In this document: piece by piece, positions 19,304 to 27,248 of the stretch
Position numbering within the stretch: the stretch's first letter is position 1
How the letters are laid out: the number at the start of each line of letters is the position of its first letter
Assembly: GCF_012641515.1 (NCBI RefSeq)
Contig: NZ_JABAHY010000002.1
Coordinates: 1-64,000, forward strand
Length of the DNA: 64,000 nt
Reading direction: 5' to 3'
From: Nesterenkonia sedimenti
GTDB lineage: Bacteria; Actinomycetota; Actinomycetes; Actinomycetales; Micrococcaceae
Translations under genes and position numbers: made by a program
Notes under the pieces: model-generated
The model's input: the letters and a program-made list of their open reading frames with translations, nothing else
Database searches by the model: none
Told to the model about the DNA's origin: nothing

Positions 19304-19647
19304 CAGATCTTCACTCCTGGGGGCAGATTGGGTGCGTCTTGGGAGAGTTCGACCAGCACGTCATCGCCGTCGAGCTCCACAGTGTGGACTCGTACGCCCT
19401 TCTTGGCCGGTGGCTGATCCACCGCTCCGGTGCGCAGCGAGAAGGTGCTCTCATGCAGGGGGCATTCCACTCGGCAGTCCTCCACCCAGCCGGCTGCCAA
19501 TGAGGCGTCCTGGTGGGTGCAGGTGTCATCAATGGCATGAACTGTGCCCTCTTCGGTGAGGAAGATGGCGATAGGTGGACTCACGGAGTCGATGCGCAAC
19601 CCCTCACCCGGGGTCAGGTCCTGTAGGGAACAGGCTTTGAAACTCAC
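19303..19647 (-). CDS. Rieske-type [2Fe-2S] ferredoxin
   Basis: A 114-residue soluble electron carrier like BphF/BphA3. Cluster ligands are C43-x-H45 (DDTCTHQDASL) and C62-x2-H65 (VECPLHESTF). First gene of the eight-gene leftward operon. GTG at 19647 is chosen because SFKACSLQDL is where such ferredoxins begin; a TTG two codons earlier is the alternative. A GGTGGT stretch upstream is a weak ribosome-binding site. The presumed IclR operator at 19675-19691 lies directly in front. Confidence 0.9.
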   Translation of the reverse strand: MSFKACSLQDLTPGEGLRIDSVSPPIAIFLTEEGTVHAIDDTCTHQDASLAAGWVEDCRVECPLHESTFSLRTGAVDQPPAKKGVRVHTVELDGDDVLVELSQDAPNLPPGVKI

Positions 19648-19674
19648 TTGCAATCACCACCAGCTAGGACTAAT

Positions 19675-19691
19675 GTTGCGAATAGCGCAAC
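19675..19691. promoter_or_regulatory. Probable IclR operator, left site
   Basis: Inverted repeat GTTGCGAATAGCGCAAC. It matches 15 of 17 bases of the site at 20635-20651, on the other side of iclR. A further half-site GCGCAAC sits at 19704-19710. It lies 28 bases before the ferredoxin start codon and 96 bases before iclR, so it could control both. Confidence 0.65.
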
Positions 19692-19787
19692 GAATGAATA
19701 TATGCGCAACACTGAGTGTGATAAGTATCGCAGTAGGGTCTCCAGCGATGTCAAGAGTTCTCAGCGAAAGAAAAGGATTTAACTCAG

Positions 19788-20561
19788 ATGAAATCTTCCA
19801 AGGCTGCCCCCGTTCAGTCCGTGGAGCGCGCAATCCAGATTCTGGAGCTGCTGCGCGAGGAGCCCTCGCTGAGCATGAGTGAGATCTCTCGCCGCCTGGA
19901 AGTGCACCGCTCGACAGTCTTCCGGGTCCTGGGCACGTTGGAGGCCCATGACCTCGTCGAGCAGGAGTCGGCACGCGGCTCCTATCGCCTCGGATTCGGT
20001 ATTCTCCGGCTGGCCAGTGCGGTCACCGATCAGATCGACTTCTCCCGGGATGCCCAGGGCAGCTGCGATGCCCTGGCCGAGCGGCTCAATGAGACTGTCA
20101 ACGCCGCCATCCTGGATGAGGGCTATGCCGTGACCATCACCCAGGCCCAGGGGGATCAGATGGTTGGGGTTACCCGTCAATACGTGGGTCAGCGCGGGCC
20201 TCTGCATGCCACCTCAACCGGGAAGATGCTGCTGGCCCATGCCGGGGAGGAAGAGTTTGACCGTCTCATCAGCCGGGGGCTGGAGAGCTTCACCGGTATG
20301 ACCATGACTGCCCCCGATGTACTGGCTACCGAGCTCGAGACTGTCCGCCGCAGGGGGTGGGCCTCGGCCGTTGCCGAATGGGAGCGGGGGATCAATGCGC
20401 TCGCAGTGCCTGTACGCGGCTCCGATGGGGAAGTGGTTGCCGCGCTGTCCACTACTGCCCCCTCCTTCCGGCTGCCGGAGTCGCATTTCGCGGAAGTGGC
20501 GGAGATTCTTGCCGAAGAGGCCGCGCGACTGGAGGCTCGACTGGGGTTTTTCGGTGGATAG
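19788..20561 (+). CDS. IclR-family transcriptional regulator of the betaine regulon
   Basis: A 257-residue regulator. The N-terminal winged helix-turn-helix (residues ~8-70: VQSVERAIQILELL, SMSEISRRLEVHRSTVFRVLGTLEAHDLV) is followed by an effector-binding domain (LNETVNAAILDEGYAVTI through AEILAEEAARLEARLGF). The Thr/Ser-Thr-Gly loop HATSTGKMLLA is normal. It sits between the leftward oxygenase/sarcosine oxidase operon and the rightward dimethylglycine oxidase gene, with matching inverted repeats at both promoters. It probably regulates both; the effector (betaine, dimethylglycine or sarcosine) is unknown. AAAGGA precedes the ATG. Confidence 0.92.
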   Translation: MKSSKAAPVQSVERAIQILELLREEPSLSMSEISRRLEVHRSTVFRVLGTLEAHDLVEQESARGSYRLGFGILRLASAVTDQIDFSRDAQGSCDALAERLNETVNAAILDEGYAVTITQAQGDQMVGVTRQYVGQRGPLHATSTGKMLLAHAGEEEFDRLISRGLESFTGMTMTAPDVLATELETVRRRGWASAVAEWERGINALAVPVRGSDGEVVAALSTTAPSFRLPESHFAEVAEILAEEAARLEARLGFFGG

Positions 20562-20634
20562 CCTCATCAGAGGGTGAAAACCTCTTGTGCAACTATTCAC
20601 TTTCTTCCTAGAGTGGTTGCACCAAATAAACCCT

Positions 20635-20651
20635 GTTGCAACTAGCGCAAC
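20635..20651. promoter_or_regulatory. Probable IclR operator, right site
   Basis: Inverted repeat GTTGCAACTAGCGCAAC, 13 bases before the dimethylglycine oxidase start. Same pattern as 19675-19691. Two outward half-sites, GTGCAAC at 20586-20592 and GTTGCAC at 20615-20621, lie upstream, suggesting co-operative or overlapping binding at this promoter. Confidence 0.65.
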
Positions 20652-20664
20652 ATTTGGAGGACAT

Positions 20665-23202
20665 ATGTCGCACTATGCCCCCTCAGGCGGCCCCCGCGTG
20701 GTCATCATCGGACTGGGAGTCGTCGGTGCCTCACTGGCTGATGAGCTCGTCCTGCGCGGCTGGCAGAACATCACTGTGGTGGACCAAGGGCCGCTCTATG
20801 AAACCGGGGGTTCCAGCTCTCACGCCCCCGGTTTCGTCTTCCAGACGGGGCCAGATAAGGCTCTGACTGAGCTCGCCCAGCGCACCCTGGATAAGCTCGA
20901 CGGCGCCGAAGTGGGCGGCCAATGGGTGATGAAACGTGTAGGTGGCATCGAACTGGCCACCACTGAACAGCGACTCCAGGAGCTGCACCGCCGCTACGGC
21001 TTCGCTCAATCCTGGGGTGTCCCCGCCGAGCTGATCTCACCCGAGGAGGTCGCTCGCCTCTGGCCCGGGCTGGATACCTCGGAGGTCCTCGGCGGTCTGC
21101 ACACCCCCACCGATGCGGTGGTCAAGGGCGTGCGGGCGGTGGAATTCCAGGCCCGTCGAGCCGTTGCCGGTGGCGCACGCATTCTGGCCAACACCAAGGT
21201 CACCGGCATCCGCCGCAGTGCCGATAAGGTCACCGGCGTCGAAATTCTCCCGGTCGGAGCCGCGGCAGAGCCCGAGCTGCTCGAAGCCGACGTCGTCGTC
21301 TGCTGCACCGGGCTCTGGGGGCCGGGCCTGGCCCGGGAACTGCTCGGCCTGGAGATCCCCATGCTGCCGGTGGAGCACGGCTTCGGCTTCAGCCAACCGG
21401 TGGAAGAGGTGACTTCCCTGGATGAGGCCACGGAAGTTGCCCGCCCCATGCTGCGCCACCAGGGTCACGGCATGTACTTCCGCGAATGGGGCAACCGGAT
21501 CGCCATCGGCGCCTATGAGCATCAGCCCCTGCCGGTGGAGCACCACCAGATCACCAGCCCCGAAGAGGCCCGGCGCAGCGGGGTCCAAGCCTCCATCCAC
21601 CCCTTCACCCGGGCTGACTACGAGTCCACCTGGGAGGAAGTGCAGAAACTTATCCCCGCTCTGCGCGGGAGCAGTCTGGATGAACAGAAATCCTTCAACG
21701 GGATCTTCTCCTTCACCCCCGACGGCGGGCCCCTGCTGGGACCGGTGTCGGCCACCGAGGGGCTGTGGATGGCCCAAGCCGTCTGGGTCACTCAATCTGC
21801 CGGGGTCGGGCAGGTGATGGCCGAATGGATCGTCAACGGTGATCCCGGCATCGGTACGCACAGCCTCAACCTCAACCGCTTCGACCCCATCCTGACCTCC
21901 AAACAGTGGAGCCGCGAGCAGGGTGAGGAGTCCTATGACGAGGTCTACGACATCGTCCATCCCAAATCCTCCACCCTGCGCATGCGTGGGCTGCGGACCT
22001 CACCCTTCTATGAGCGCCAACGCGGTAAGGGGGCGGCCTTCAGTGTGGCCAATGGGTGGGAGCGGCCCCTGTGGTACCAGTCCAATATGACCCTGCCCGA
22101 TGGAACTCCAGCGGTGCCGATGCTCGGGGAGCACCCTCTGCCCCCACGCGACCGCTGGGCCGCCCAGCACTGGAACCCAGTGGTCGCCGTCGAAGCCCAG
22201 CGATTGCGTGAATCAGTGGGCCTGGTGGATATGTCCGCCCTGCCCCGACTGCAGCTCAGTGGGCCTGGAGCCACCGAGTTCCTGACTCAACTGGCCGAGC
22301 AGGGTGCCCTCAGTCGGCCCGTGGGTAAGAAGGTCGGCACCATCGTCTACGCCCTGATGCTCAATGACAACGGCGGGATCCTCTCTGATGTGACCATTGC
22401 CCGTACCGGGGAGGATGCCTACCACCTGGGGGTCAATGGCAATCAGGACGCCGCCTGGCTGCAGCAGAAGATGCGCGAACTCGGCTACCGGCTCAGTCTC
22501 ACCGATGCCTCCTCCGGGTCCTGCGGCATCGGGATCTGGGGGCCGGCAGCCCGTAAGGTTCTGGCCACGCTGGTCGAGGAGGATATCTCCCACGAGGCCT
22601 TCGGCTTCTACCGCTGCCGGGAACTGAGCATCGCCGGTGTCCCGGTGCTGGCCATGCGGCTCAGCTATGTGGGGGAGCTGGGCTGGGAGCTCTATGCTCC
22701 AGCCGAATTCGGCCGCTACCTCTGGGATGAGCTCATGACCGCCGGAAAGGGCGAGCATATTCTTCCGGTCGGCCGCCGGGCCTTCGAAAGCCTCCGGCTC
22801 GAGAAGGGCTTCCGGCTCTGGGGTGCCGATATGACTGCCGAGCACACCCCCGCAGAAGCCGGACTGGAGTTCGCCGTACGAGGGGCCGCAGCACAGAAAC
22901 TCACCGAACTGGGGGCTGATACCCCCACCCGCAGGCTGGTCTGTCTCACCCTGGAGGACTCCGCGCGGGTGCTGATGGGCCATGAGCCGGTCTACGCCGA
23001 AGGGGGCAGCGAACCCATCGGTTACATCACCAGTGCGGACCAGGGCTACACCATCGGCGCCTCCATCGCCTACGCCTGGGTGCCGAACGAAAACGCCCAG
23101 GTCGGAACCACCTTAGAAGTGGCATACTTTGGAGAGCGTAGCCGGGCGAGTGTCAGTCAGGAGCCGCTGTTCGACCCCACGGCCTCGCGAATGAGAAGCT
23201 AA
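20665..23202 (+). CDS. dmg: Dimethylglycine oxidase (FAD/THF-dependent)
   Basis: An 845-residue two-part enzyme that oxidises N,N-dimethylglycine to sarcosine, giving 5,10-methylene-THF when folate is present. N-terminal FAD domain: VVIIGLGVVGASLADEL (residues 12-28) and SSSHAPGFVFQ with His53, at the place of the covalent-FAD histidine in Arthrobacter dimethylglycine oxidase. The middle is the FAO_M segment (GIFSFTPDGGPLLGP). The C-terminal part is GcvT-like (VGLVDMSALPRLQLSG, LSYVGELGWELYAPAEF, RLEKGFRLWGADMT). Length matches the ~830-residue characterised enzyme. ATG at 20665 follows GGAGG closely; earlier in-frame codons would cross the operator. Confidence 0.92.
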   Translation: MSHYAPSGGPRVVIIGLGVVGASLADELVLRGWQNITVVDQGPLYETGGSSSHAPGFVFQTGPDKALTELAQRTLDKLDGAEVGGQWVMKRVGGIELATTEQRLQELHRRYGFAQSWGVPAELISPEEVARLWPGLDTSEVLGGLHTPTDAVVKGVRAVEFQARRAVAGGARILANTKVTGIRRSADKVTGVEILPVGAAAEPELLEADVVVCCTGLWGPGLARELLGLEIPMLPVEHGFGFSQPVEEVTSLDEATEVARPMLRHQGHGMYFREWGNRIAIGAYEHQPLPVEHHQITSPEEARRSGVQASIHPFTRADYESTWEEVQKLIPALRGSSLDEQKSFNGIFSFTPDGGPLLGPVSATEGLWMAQAVWVTQSAGVGQVMAEWIVNGDPGIGTHSLNLNRFDPILTSKQWSREQGEESYDEVYDIVHPKSSTLRMRGLRTSPFYERQRGKGAAFSVANGWERPLWYQSNMTLPDGTPAVPMLGEHPLPPRDRWAAQHWNPVVAVEAQRLRESVGLVDMSALPRLQLSGPGATEFLTQLAEQGALSRPVGKKVGTIVYALMLNDNGGILSDVTIARTGEDAYHLGVNGNQDAAWLQQKMRELGYRLSLTDASSGSCGIGIWGPAARKVLATLVEEDISHEAFGFYRCRELSIAGVPVLAMRLSYVGELGWELYAPAEFGRYLWDELMTAGKGEHILPVGRRAFESLRLEKGFRLWGADMTAEHTPAEAGLEFAVRGAAAQKLTELGADTPTRRLVCLTLEDSARVLMGHEPVYAEGGSEPIGYITSADQGYTIGASIAYAWVPNENAQVGTTLEVAYFGERSRASVSQEPLFDPTASRMRS

Positions 23203-23211
23203 CCGACCCCT

Positions 23212-23229
23212 AGTGTCATAGATCACACT
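23212..23229. promoter_or_regulatory. Palindrome upstream of the mycothiol-dependent dehydrogenase gene
   Basis: AGTGTCATAGATCACACT, an imperfect 18-base palindrome (arms AGTGT / ACACT, inner AT..AT), 65 bases before the mscR start. It does not match the IclR motif, so this gene pair may be under separate control. Binding factor unknown. Confidence 0.35.
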
Positions 23230-23293
23230 CCATTAGGCTCGAAGTAGCACCTGTAGACCGAGTTCAAGCACCTGTAAGCAGAAGGAGCCTGCC

Positions 23294-24391
23294 ATGCCGC
23301 ATACCGTCAACGCAGTTATCGTCACTGAGAAGGACGCTCCGGCCGAAGTTACCCAGATCATCGTCCCCGACCCCGGCCCCGGTGAGGTGATCGTCGATGT
23401 GCTCACCTGCGGCGTCTGCCAGACCGACCAGCACTTCCAGCAGGGCGAGGTCGGTGACAACTTCCCCTATCTGCTCGGCCACGAGGCCACCGGGCGGGTT
23501 TCCGAAATCGGTGACGGTGTGACCAATGTGAAGGTCGGCGACAAGGTGATCCTCAACTGGCGGGCCGTCTGCGGCGAGTGCCGGGCCTGTAAGAAGGGCG
23601 ATCTGAAGTACTGCTTCGACACCCATAACGCCGAACAGAAGATGACGCTGACCGACGGCACCGAACTGGAAGCCGCCCTGGGCATCGGAGCATTCACCGA
23701 GAAGACCCTGGTCGCTGCCGGACAGTGCACAGTGATCGACGACGTCGACGACGCCTCCAATGCCGCCGTCGGCCTGCTCGGCTGCGGTGTGATGGCCGGA
23801 ATCGGTGCTGCGATCAACACCGGTGAGGTCAAGCGCGGCGAATCTGTGGCCGTCATCGGCTGCGGCGGCGTCGGAACTGCCGCGATCGCCGGGGCCAAAC
23901 TGGCCGGTGCCACCACCATCATCGCGGTGGATCTTGACCCCCGGAAGCTGGAGAAGGCTCAGGAGCTGGGCGCAACCCACACGGTGAACTCCAAGGAGAC
24001 CGACGCCGTGGAGGCTATCCAGGAGCTCACCGGAGGATTCGGTGCCGATGTGGTCATCGACGCCGTGGGCATCCCGGCCACCTATAAGCAGGCCTTCTAC
24101 GCCCGTGACCTCGCCGGTCGTGTGGTGCTGGTGGGGGTTCCCGATCCCACCCTGAAGATCGAGCTGCCGCTGCAGGACTTCTTCAGCCGCGGCGGATCCC
24201 TGAAGTCCTCCTGGTACGGCGACTGCCTGCCCTCCCGGGACTTCCCGATGCTGGTGGACCTCTACCAGCAGGGCAAACTGGACCTCGATGCCTTCGTCAC
24301 CGAGCGGGTGAAACTGGACCAGGTCCAGGAAGCCTTCGAGACCATGAACCGTGGAGATGTGCTGCGCTCCGTCGTCGAACTCTCCGCCTGA
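23294..24391 (+). CDS. mscR: S-(hydroxymethyl)mycothiol dehydrogenase (formaldehyde detoxification)
   Basis: A 365-residue class III alcohol dehydrogenase relative that oxidises the formaldehyde-mycothiol adduct to S-formylmycothiol with NAD. Catalytic zinc ligands are Cys42 (CGVCQTDQH) and His63 (LLGHEATG). The structural zinc loop has Cys93, 96, 99 and 107 ([15 protein letters not shown]). The Rossmann motif is [15 protein letters not shown]. The mycothiol form, rather than a glutathione form, fits the actinobacterial setting and mshD at 49 kb. GGAG precedes the ATG. It removes formaldehyde released by the betaine oxygenase. MBL-fold gene follows 37 bases later. Confidence 0.92.
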   Translation: MPHTVNAVIVTEKDAPAEVTQIIVPDPGPGEVIVDVLTCGVCQTDQHFQQGEVGDNFPYLLGHEATGRVSEIGDGVTNVKVGDKVILNWRAVCGECRACKKGDLKYCFDTHNAEQKMTLTDGTELEAALGIGAFTEKTLVAAGQCTVIDDVDDASNAAVGLLGCGVMAGIGAAINTGEVKRGESVAVIGCGGVGTAAIAGAKLAGATTIIAVDLDPRKLEKAQELGATHTVNSKETDAVEAIQELTGGFGADVVIDAVGIPATYKQAFYARDLAGRVVLVGVPDPTLKIELPLQDFFSRGGSLKSSWYGDCLPSRDFPMLVDLYQQGKLDLDAFVTERVKLDQVQEAFETMNRGDVLRSVVELSA

Positions 24392-24428
24392 GCCAGAAGT
24401 ACATCACCCAACGAAGGAGTAACAGAAC

Positions 24429-25067
24429 ATGGCTGCACGTATTGACCATTTGGAAACCTCGGGTACCTTCTCCCTCGACGGCGAGACCCACCAGGTGGAT
24501 AACAATGTCTGGATTGTCGGCGACGATTCCGAAGTGATCGTCATCGACCCCGCACACGATGTCGAGGCTGTGGTTTCGGCAGTCGGCGGGCGGCGGGTGG
24601 CCGCCATCCTGCTGACCCACGGACATGATGACCACATCCGCCAGGTCCAGGAGGTCAAGAGCAAGATCGGTGGTCAGATCCACCTCAACCCTGAGGACCG
24701 GATGCTCTGGGACCAGGTCTTCGAGGGTGTTGAACCCGATGCCGAGATTCAGGAGGGCGATACCTTCTCCGTGGCCGGCATCCAGCTGAAGGCCCTCCAC
24801 ACACCCGGGCATTCTCCGGGATCCACCTGCTTCTTCGCCGAGGAGCTGGAGGGCAAGCCCGTGCTGTTCTCCGGCGACACCCTGTTCCAGGGCGGCCCCG
24901 GAGCCACCGGTCGCTCCTTCAGCAGCTTCGACACCATCATCGAGTCCATCCGGACCAAGCTGTTCGAACTTCCCGGTGACACAGTGGTCAACACCGGCCA
25001 CGGCCCCTCCACCCGGATCGGTGAGGAATCGCCCAAACTGCAGGAGTGGATTGAGCGGGGCCAGTAA
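24429..25067 (+). CDS. Metallo-beta-lactamase-fold hydrolase, probable S-formylmycothiol hydrolase
   Basis: A 212-residue protein with the zinc signature H64-x-H66-x-D68-H69 (THGHDDH), HTPGHSPGSTCFF, FSGDTLFQGGPGATGRS and the last-His motif NTGHGPSTRIG. This is the glyoxalase-II-like subgroup that hydrolyses thioesters. It directly follows mscR, an actinobacterial pairing that suggests it hydrolyses S-formylmycothiol to formate and mycothiol. That activity is inference from context; a general thioesterase is the alternative. AAGGAG lies 13 bases before the ATG. Confidence 0.82.
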   Translation: MAARIDHLETSGTFSLDGETHQVDNNVWIVGDDSEVIVIDPAHDVEAVVSAVGGRRVAAILLTHGHDDHIRQVQEVKSKIGGQIHLNPEDRMLWDQVFEGVEPDAEIQEGDTFSVAGIQLKALHTPGHSPGSTCFFAEELEGKPVLFSGDTLFQGGPGATGRSFSSFDTIIESIRTKLFELPGDTVVNTGHGPSTRIGEESPKLQEWIERGQ

Positions 25068-25166
25068 AGTCCCCATCTGAGCAGCGCTGATGCGGTGGTC
25101 CAGCACCGAATGGTCTCGTCAGATGACTTTTCTGTGCTGGATCACCACCAGTGCACCTTGATTGCG

Positions 25167-25205
25167 TAAGGTGGAGCTAGCCGTTCTTATAGTCAGGGCT
25201 ATAAG
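25167..25205 (+). promoter_or_regulatory. Promoter-like box and small palindrome before the first Pro/Gln-rich membrane-protein gene
   Basis: TAAGGTGGAGCT (25167-25178) recurs as TAAGGTGGAACT before the paralogous gene at 27199-27210, and TAAGGT suits a -10 box. CTTATAG (25186-25192) and CTATAAG (25199-25205) form a short inverted repeat in what would be the 5' leader. Confidence 0.4.
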
Positions 25206-25246
25206 AGCCGGAACGGACAGACCATTGAAAGAACGAGGAGTCGGAC

Positions 25247-27058
25247 GTGACGGATAACCCGAACCACCCCGGCGGACCGGGTCCTGAGCAGCCTCAGAAC
25301 CCCCCGCAGCCAAACCCCGCCCCGCCACCTGGTGCTGCACCACCGCCACAGCAGCCTCCGGCTCAGCCCCAGTACCAGCAGCCGCAGTATCAGCAGCCCC
25401 CGCAGCAGGGCGGTTACCCGCAGCAGCCGCAGCAGGGTGGATACCCGCCGCAGGGCCAGTACCAGCAGCCGCCTCAGGGTTACCAGCAGCAGCCTCAGGG
25501 GGAGGATGATGCTGAGGTTTCGGTCCCCGACTTCCTTAAGGCCGTGCGCGGTCGTCACCTGGCTGCCTTCGGCATCGGCTTCGGTGTTCTCTACGGCATC
25601 CTGGTCGTCGTCGGCCTGCTGACCGTCATTGGTCTGCAGATCGGTGACGTCATCGGCTCCGGTGCGGTCTTCGACAGCTACTCCGCGCCCTGGGCGTTCT
25701 TCACCTTCCCCTTCCAGTTCGCCGGCCTCTGGCTCTTCGGTGTGTTCGGCCACGCCGATTACGACGGCGGCATGTGGGCGCCGAATATCATCCTGCTGGT
25801 GATCGCAGCCTTCGTGGCGATCAAGATCGCCCGGAAGTTCGGCAATAAGGGCGAGGAGCCCCTGGAGAACCTCGCTTGGGGCGCCAAGATCCTGCTCGTG
25901 GCAGCCCTCTCCCTGGCAGCTGGCCTGCTGACTCTGCTGCTGAGCTTCGCCCTGGCCTACCGCGGCGACGGCGGAACCCAGTCGGTCACCGGATTCGCCC
26001 TGTTCTTCGGTGCATTCCTGACCTACCTCACCGTGGCCTTCCTGATCGCCACCCCGGTCAGCCTGCTCAGCCGGATCGGCCGGATCTTCTCCCGCTTCCT
26101 GCCCGCAGCTGGCGGTGCATGGCGCGTGGTGGCAGTGCACTTCCTCATCATCGCCATCCCCGCATGGATCTACACCATCATCTTCTTCGGTGTTGAAGTC
26201 GGTCCCGTGGGTTGGAACTTCGGCAGCGAAGAACTCGGTGCTGCAGGCATCCTCACCTTCTTCGCCTGGATGAGCCAGGCCGCTATCGGCGCCTTTGTGG
26301 TTCTGAACTCCGGTGGAGTCTCCGAAGCAAGCGTGGCGGCCGAACTCTTCGGTGAAACCACCAGTGATGACACCCTGAGCTTCTACACCGGCCACTTCGC
26401 CTGGTGGGAGGTGCTGGTCAGCATCCTGCTGGGCCTGATCGCTCTGTTCGCAGCATCCCTGAGCTGGCGTCTGGTCCGGGACAACCGGAAGCAGGCCCTG
26501 GCCAACCCACTGTCCTGGGCGACCCTGCCGACTATCTACCTCCTGGTCGCGGTCATCTTCACCTTCTTCGGCCGGTACATCTTCACCGATAGTTTCAACC
26601 TGGGACCGGCCTGGTGGACCTTCGCGCTGTTCATCGTCATCGGTGTGGTCATTGATGTGCTCTCCCGGTTCGTTTCCCCCTTCATCGTCGGGTTCCTGCC
26701 CGGCAGCATCAAGAAGCTGCTGGCTGTGGGCAAGCCCCACGAGTTCGCTGGAGCTACCGCCCCGCAGCGCACCCAGCAGCAGCCGGGCTACCCGCCGCAG
26801 CAGCCTCCCCAGCACCAGGGCGGCTACCAGCAGCCCCCGCAGCACGGTGGCTACCCGCAGCAGCCGGGTTACCCACCCCAGCAGCCGCCGCAGGGCCAGC
26901 CTCCCCAGGGCCAGCCCCCGCAACACGGTCAGCCGCAGCCGCCGCAGCCAGGCCAGCAGCCCGGTTACCCGCCGCAGCAGCCTCCGCAGCAGGGTGGCGG
27001 CCACCAGCCGCCACAGCCCCCTGCACCGGGGCAGCCGCCGGCACCGCCGCAGAGCTGA
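25247..27058 (+). CDS. Multi-spanning membrane protein with Pro/Gln-rich ends, paralogue 1
   Basis: 603 residues. Residues 1 to ~85 are low-complexity (PP, QQ, YQQP, GGYPQQ). Then VSVPDFLKAVRGRHLAAFGIGFGVLYG opens a region of about seven to nine hydrophobic segments. Residues ~500-603 are again PQQPP/GYPPQ repeats. No known enzyme motif. The core with PDFLK-R-RH, FPFQFAGLWLFG, AWWTFALF and IDVLSRFVSPFIVGFLPGSIKK is shared with the next gene, so the two are tandem duplicates. It resembles uncharacterised actinobacterial membrane families (DUF7937-like). GTG at 25247 follows GAGGAG. Function unknown. Confidence 0.8.
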   Translation: MTDNPNHPGGPGPEQPQNPPQPNPAPPPGAAPPPQQPPAQPQYQQPQYQQPPQQGGYPQQPQQGGYPPQGQYQQPPQGYQQQPQGEDDAEVSVPDFLKAVRGRHLAAFGIGFGVLYGILVVVGLLTVIGLQIGDVIGSGAVFDSYSAPWAFFTFPFQFAGLWLFGVFGHADYDGGMWAPNIILLVIAAFVAIKIARKFGNKGEEPLENLAWGAKILLVAALSLAAGLLTLLLSFALAYRGDGGTQSVTGFALFFGAFLTYLTVAFLIATPVSLLSRIGRIFSRFLPAAGGAWRVVAVHFLIIAIPAWIYTIIFFGVEVGPVGWNFGSEELGAAGILTFFAWMSQAAIGAFVVLNSGGVSEASVAAELFGETTSDDTLSFYTGHFAWWEVLVSILLGLIALFAASLSWRLVRDNRKQALANPLSWATLPTIYLLVAVIFTFFGRYIFTDSFNLGPAWWTFALFIVIGVVIDVLSRFVSPFIVGFLPGSIKKLLAVGKPHEFAGATAPQRTQQQPGYPPQQPPQHQGGYQQPPQHGGYPQQPGYPPQQPPQGQPPQGQPPQHGQPQPPQPGQQPGYPPQQPPQQGGGHQPPQPPAPGQPPAPPQS

Positions 27059-27095
27059 CCAGCTCAGGCTGTAACTAAATATTCGTAAAGAAATG

Positions 27096-27139
27096 ACTAT
27101 GGGCCGGCTCCCCTCCACGGAGGGGAGCCGGCCCATAGT
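27096..27139 (+). terminator. Very strong hairpin terminator between the paralogues
   Basis: A perfect 21-base-pair stem: left arm 27096-27116, loop AC, right arm 27119-27139, core GGCCGGCTCCCCTCC. It lies 37 bases after the first paralogue's stop. The two genes are therefore separate transcription units. Confidence 0.85.
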
Positions 27140-27198
27140 CCGTTTCCATCGACCTGTCACCGTTCGGACAACTTCCAGGACACACCAAGAAATGCGTC

Positions 27199-27210
27199 TA
27201 AGGTGGAACT
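27199..27210 (+). promoter_or_regulatory. Promoter-like box before the second paralogue
   Basis: TAAGGTGGAACT, the same box as at 25167, 39 bases before the GTG start. The shared box suggests the duplication included the promoter. Confidence 0.4.
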
Positions 27211-27248
27211 GTCACGCAGTCTGGGCGGAAAGAAAATGAGGAGTCGCA

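Noticed and set aside
25199-27160. A long leftward open frame of about 650 codons over the first Pro/Gln-rich gene
   Set aside because: Its Leu/Arg-repetitive product is the antisense of CAG/CCG-rich coding repeats; the plus-strand protein has proper start, membrane helices and a paralogue.
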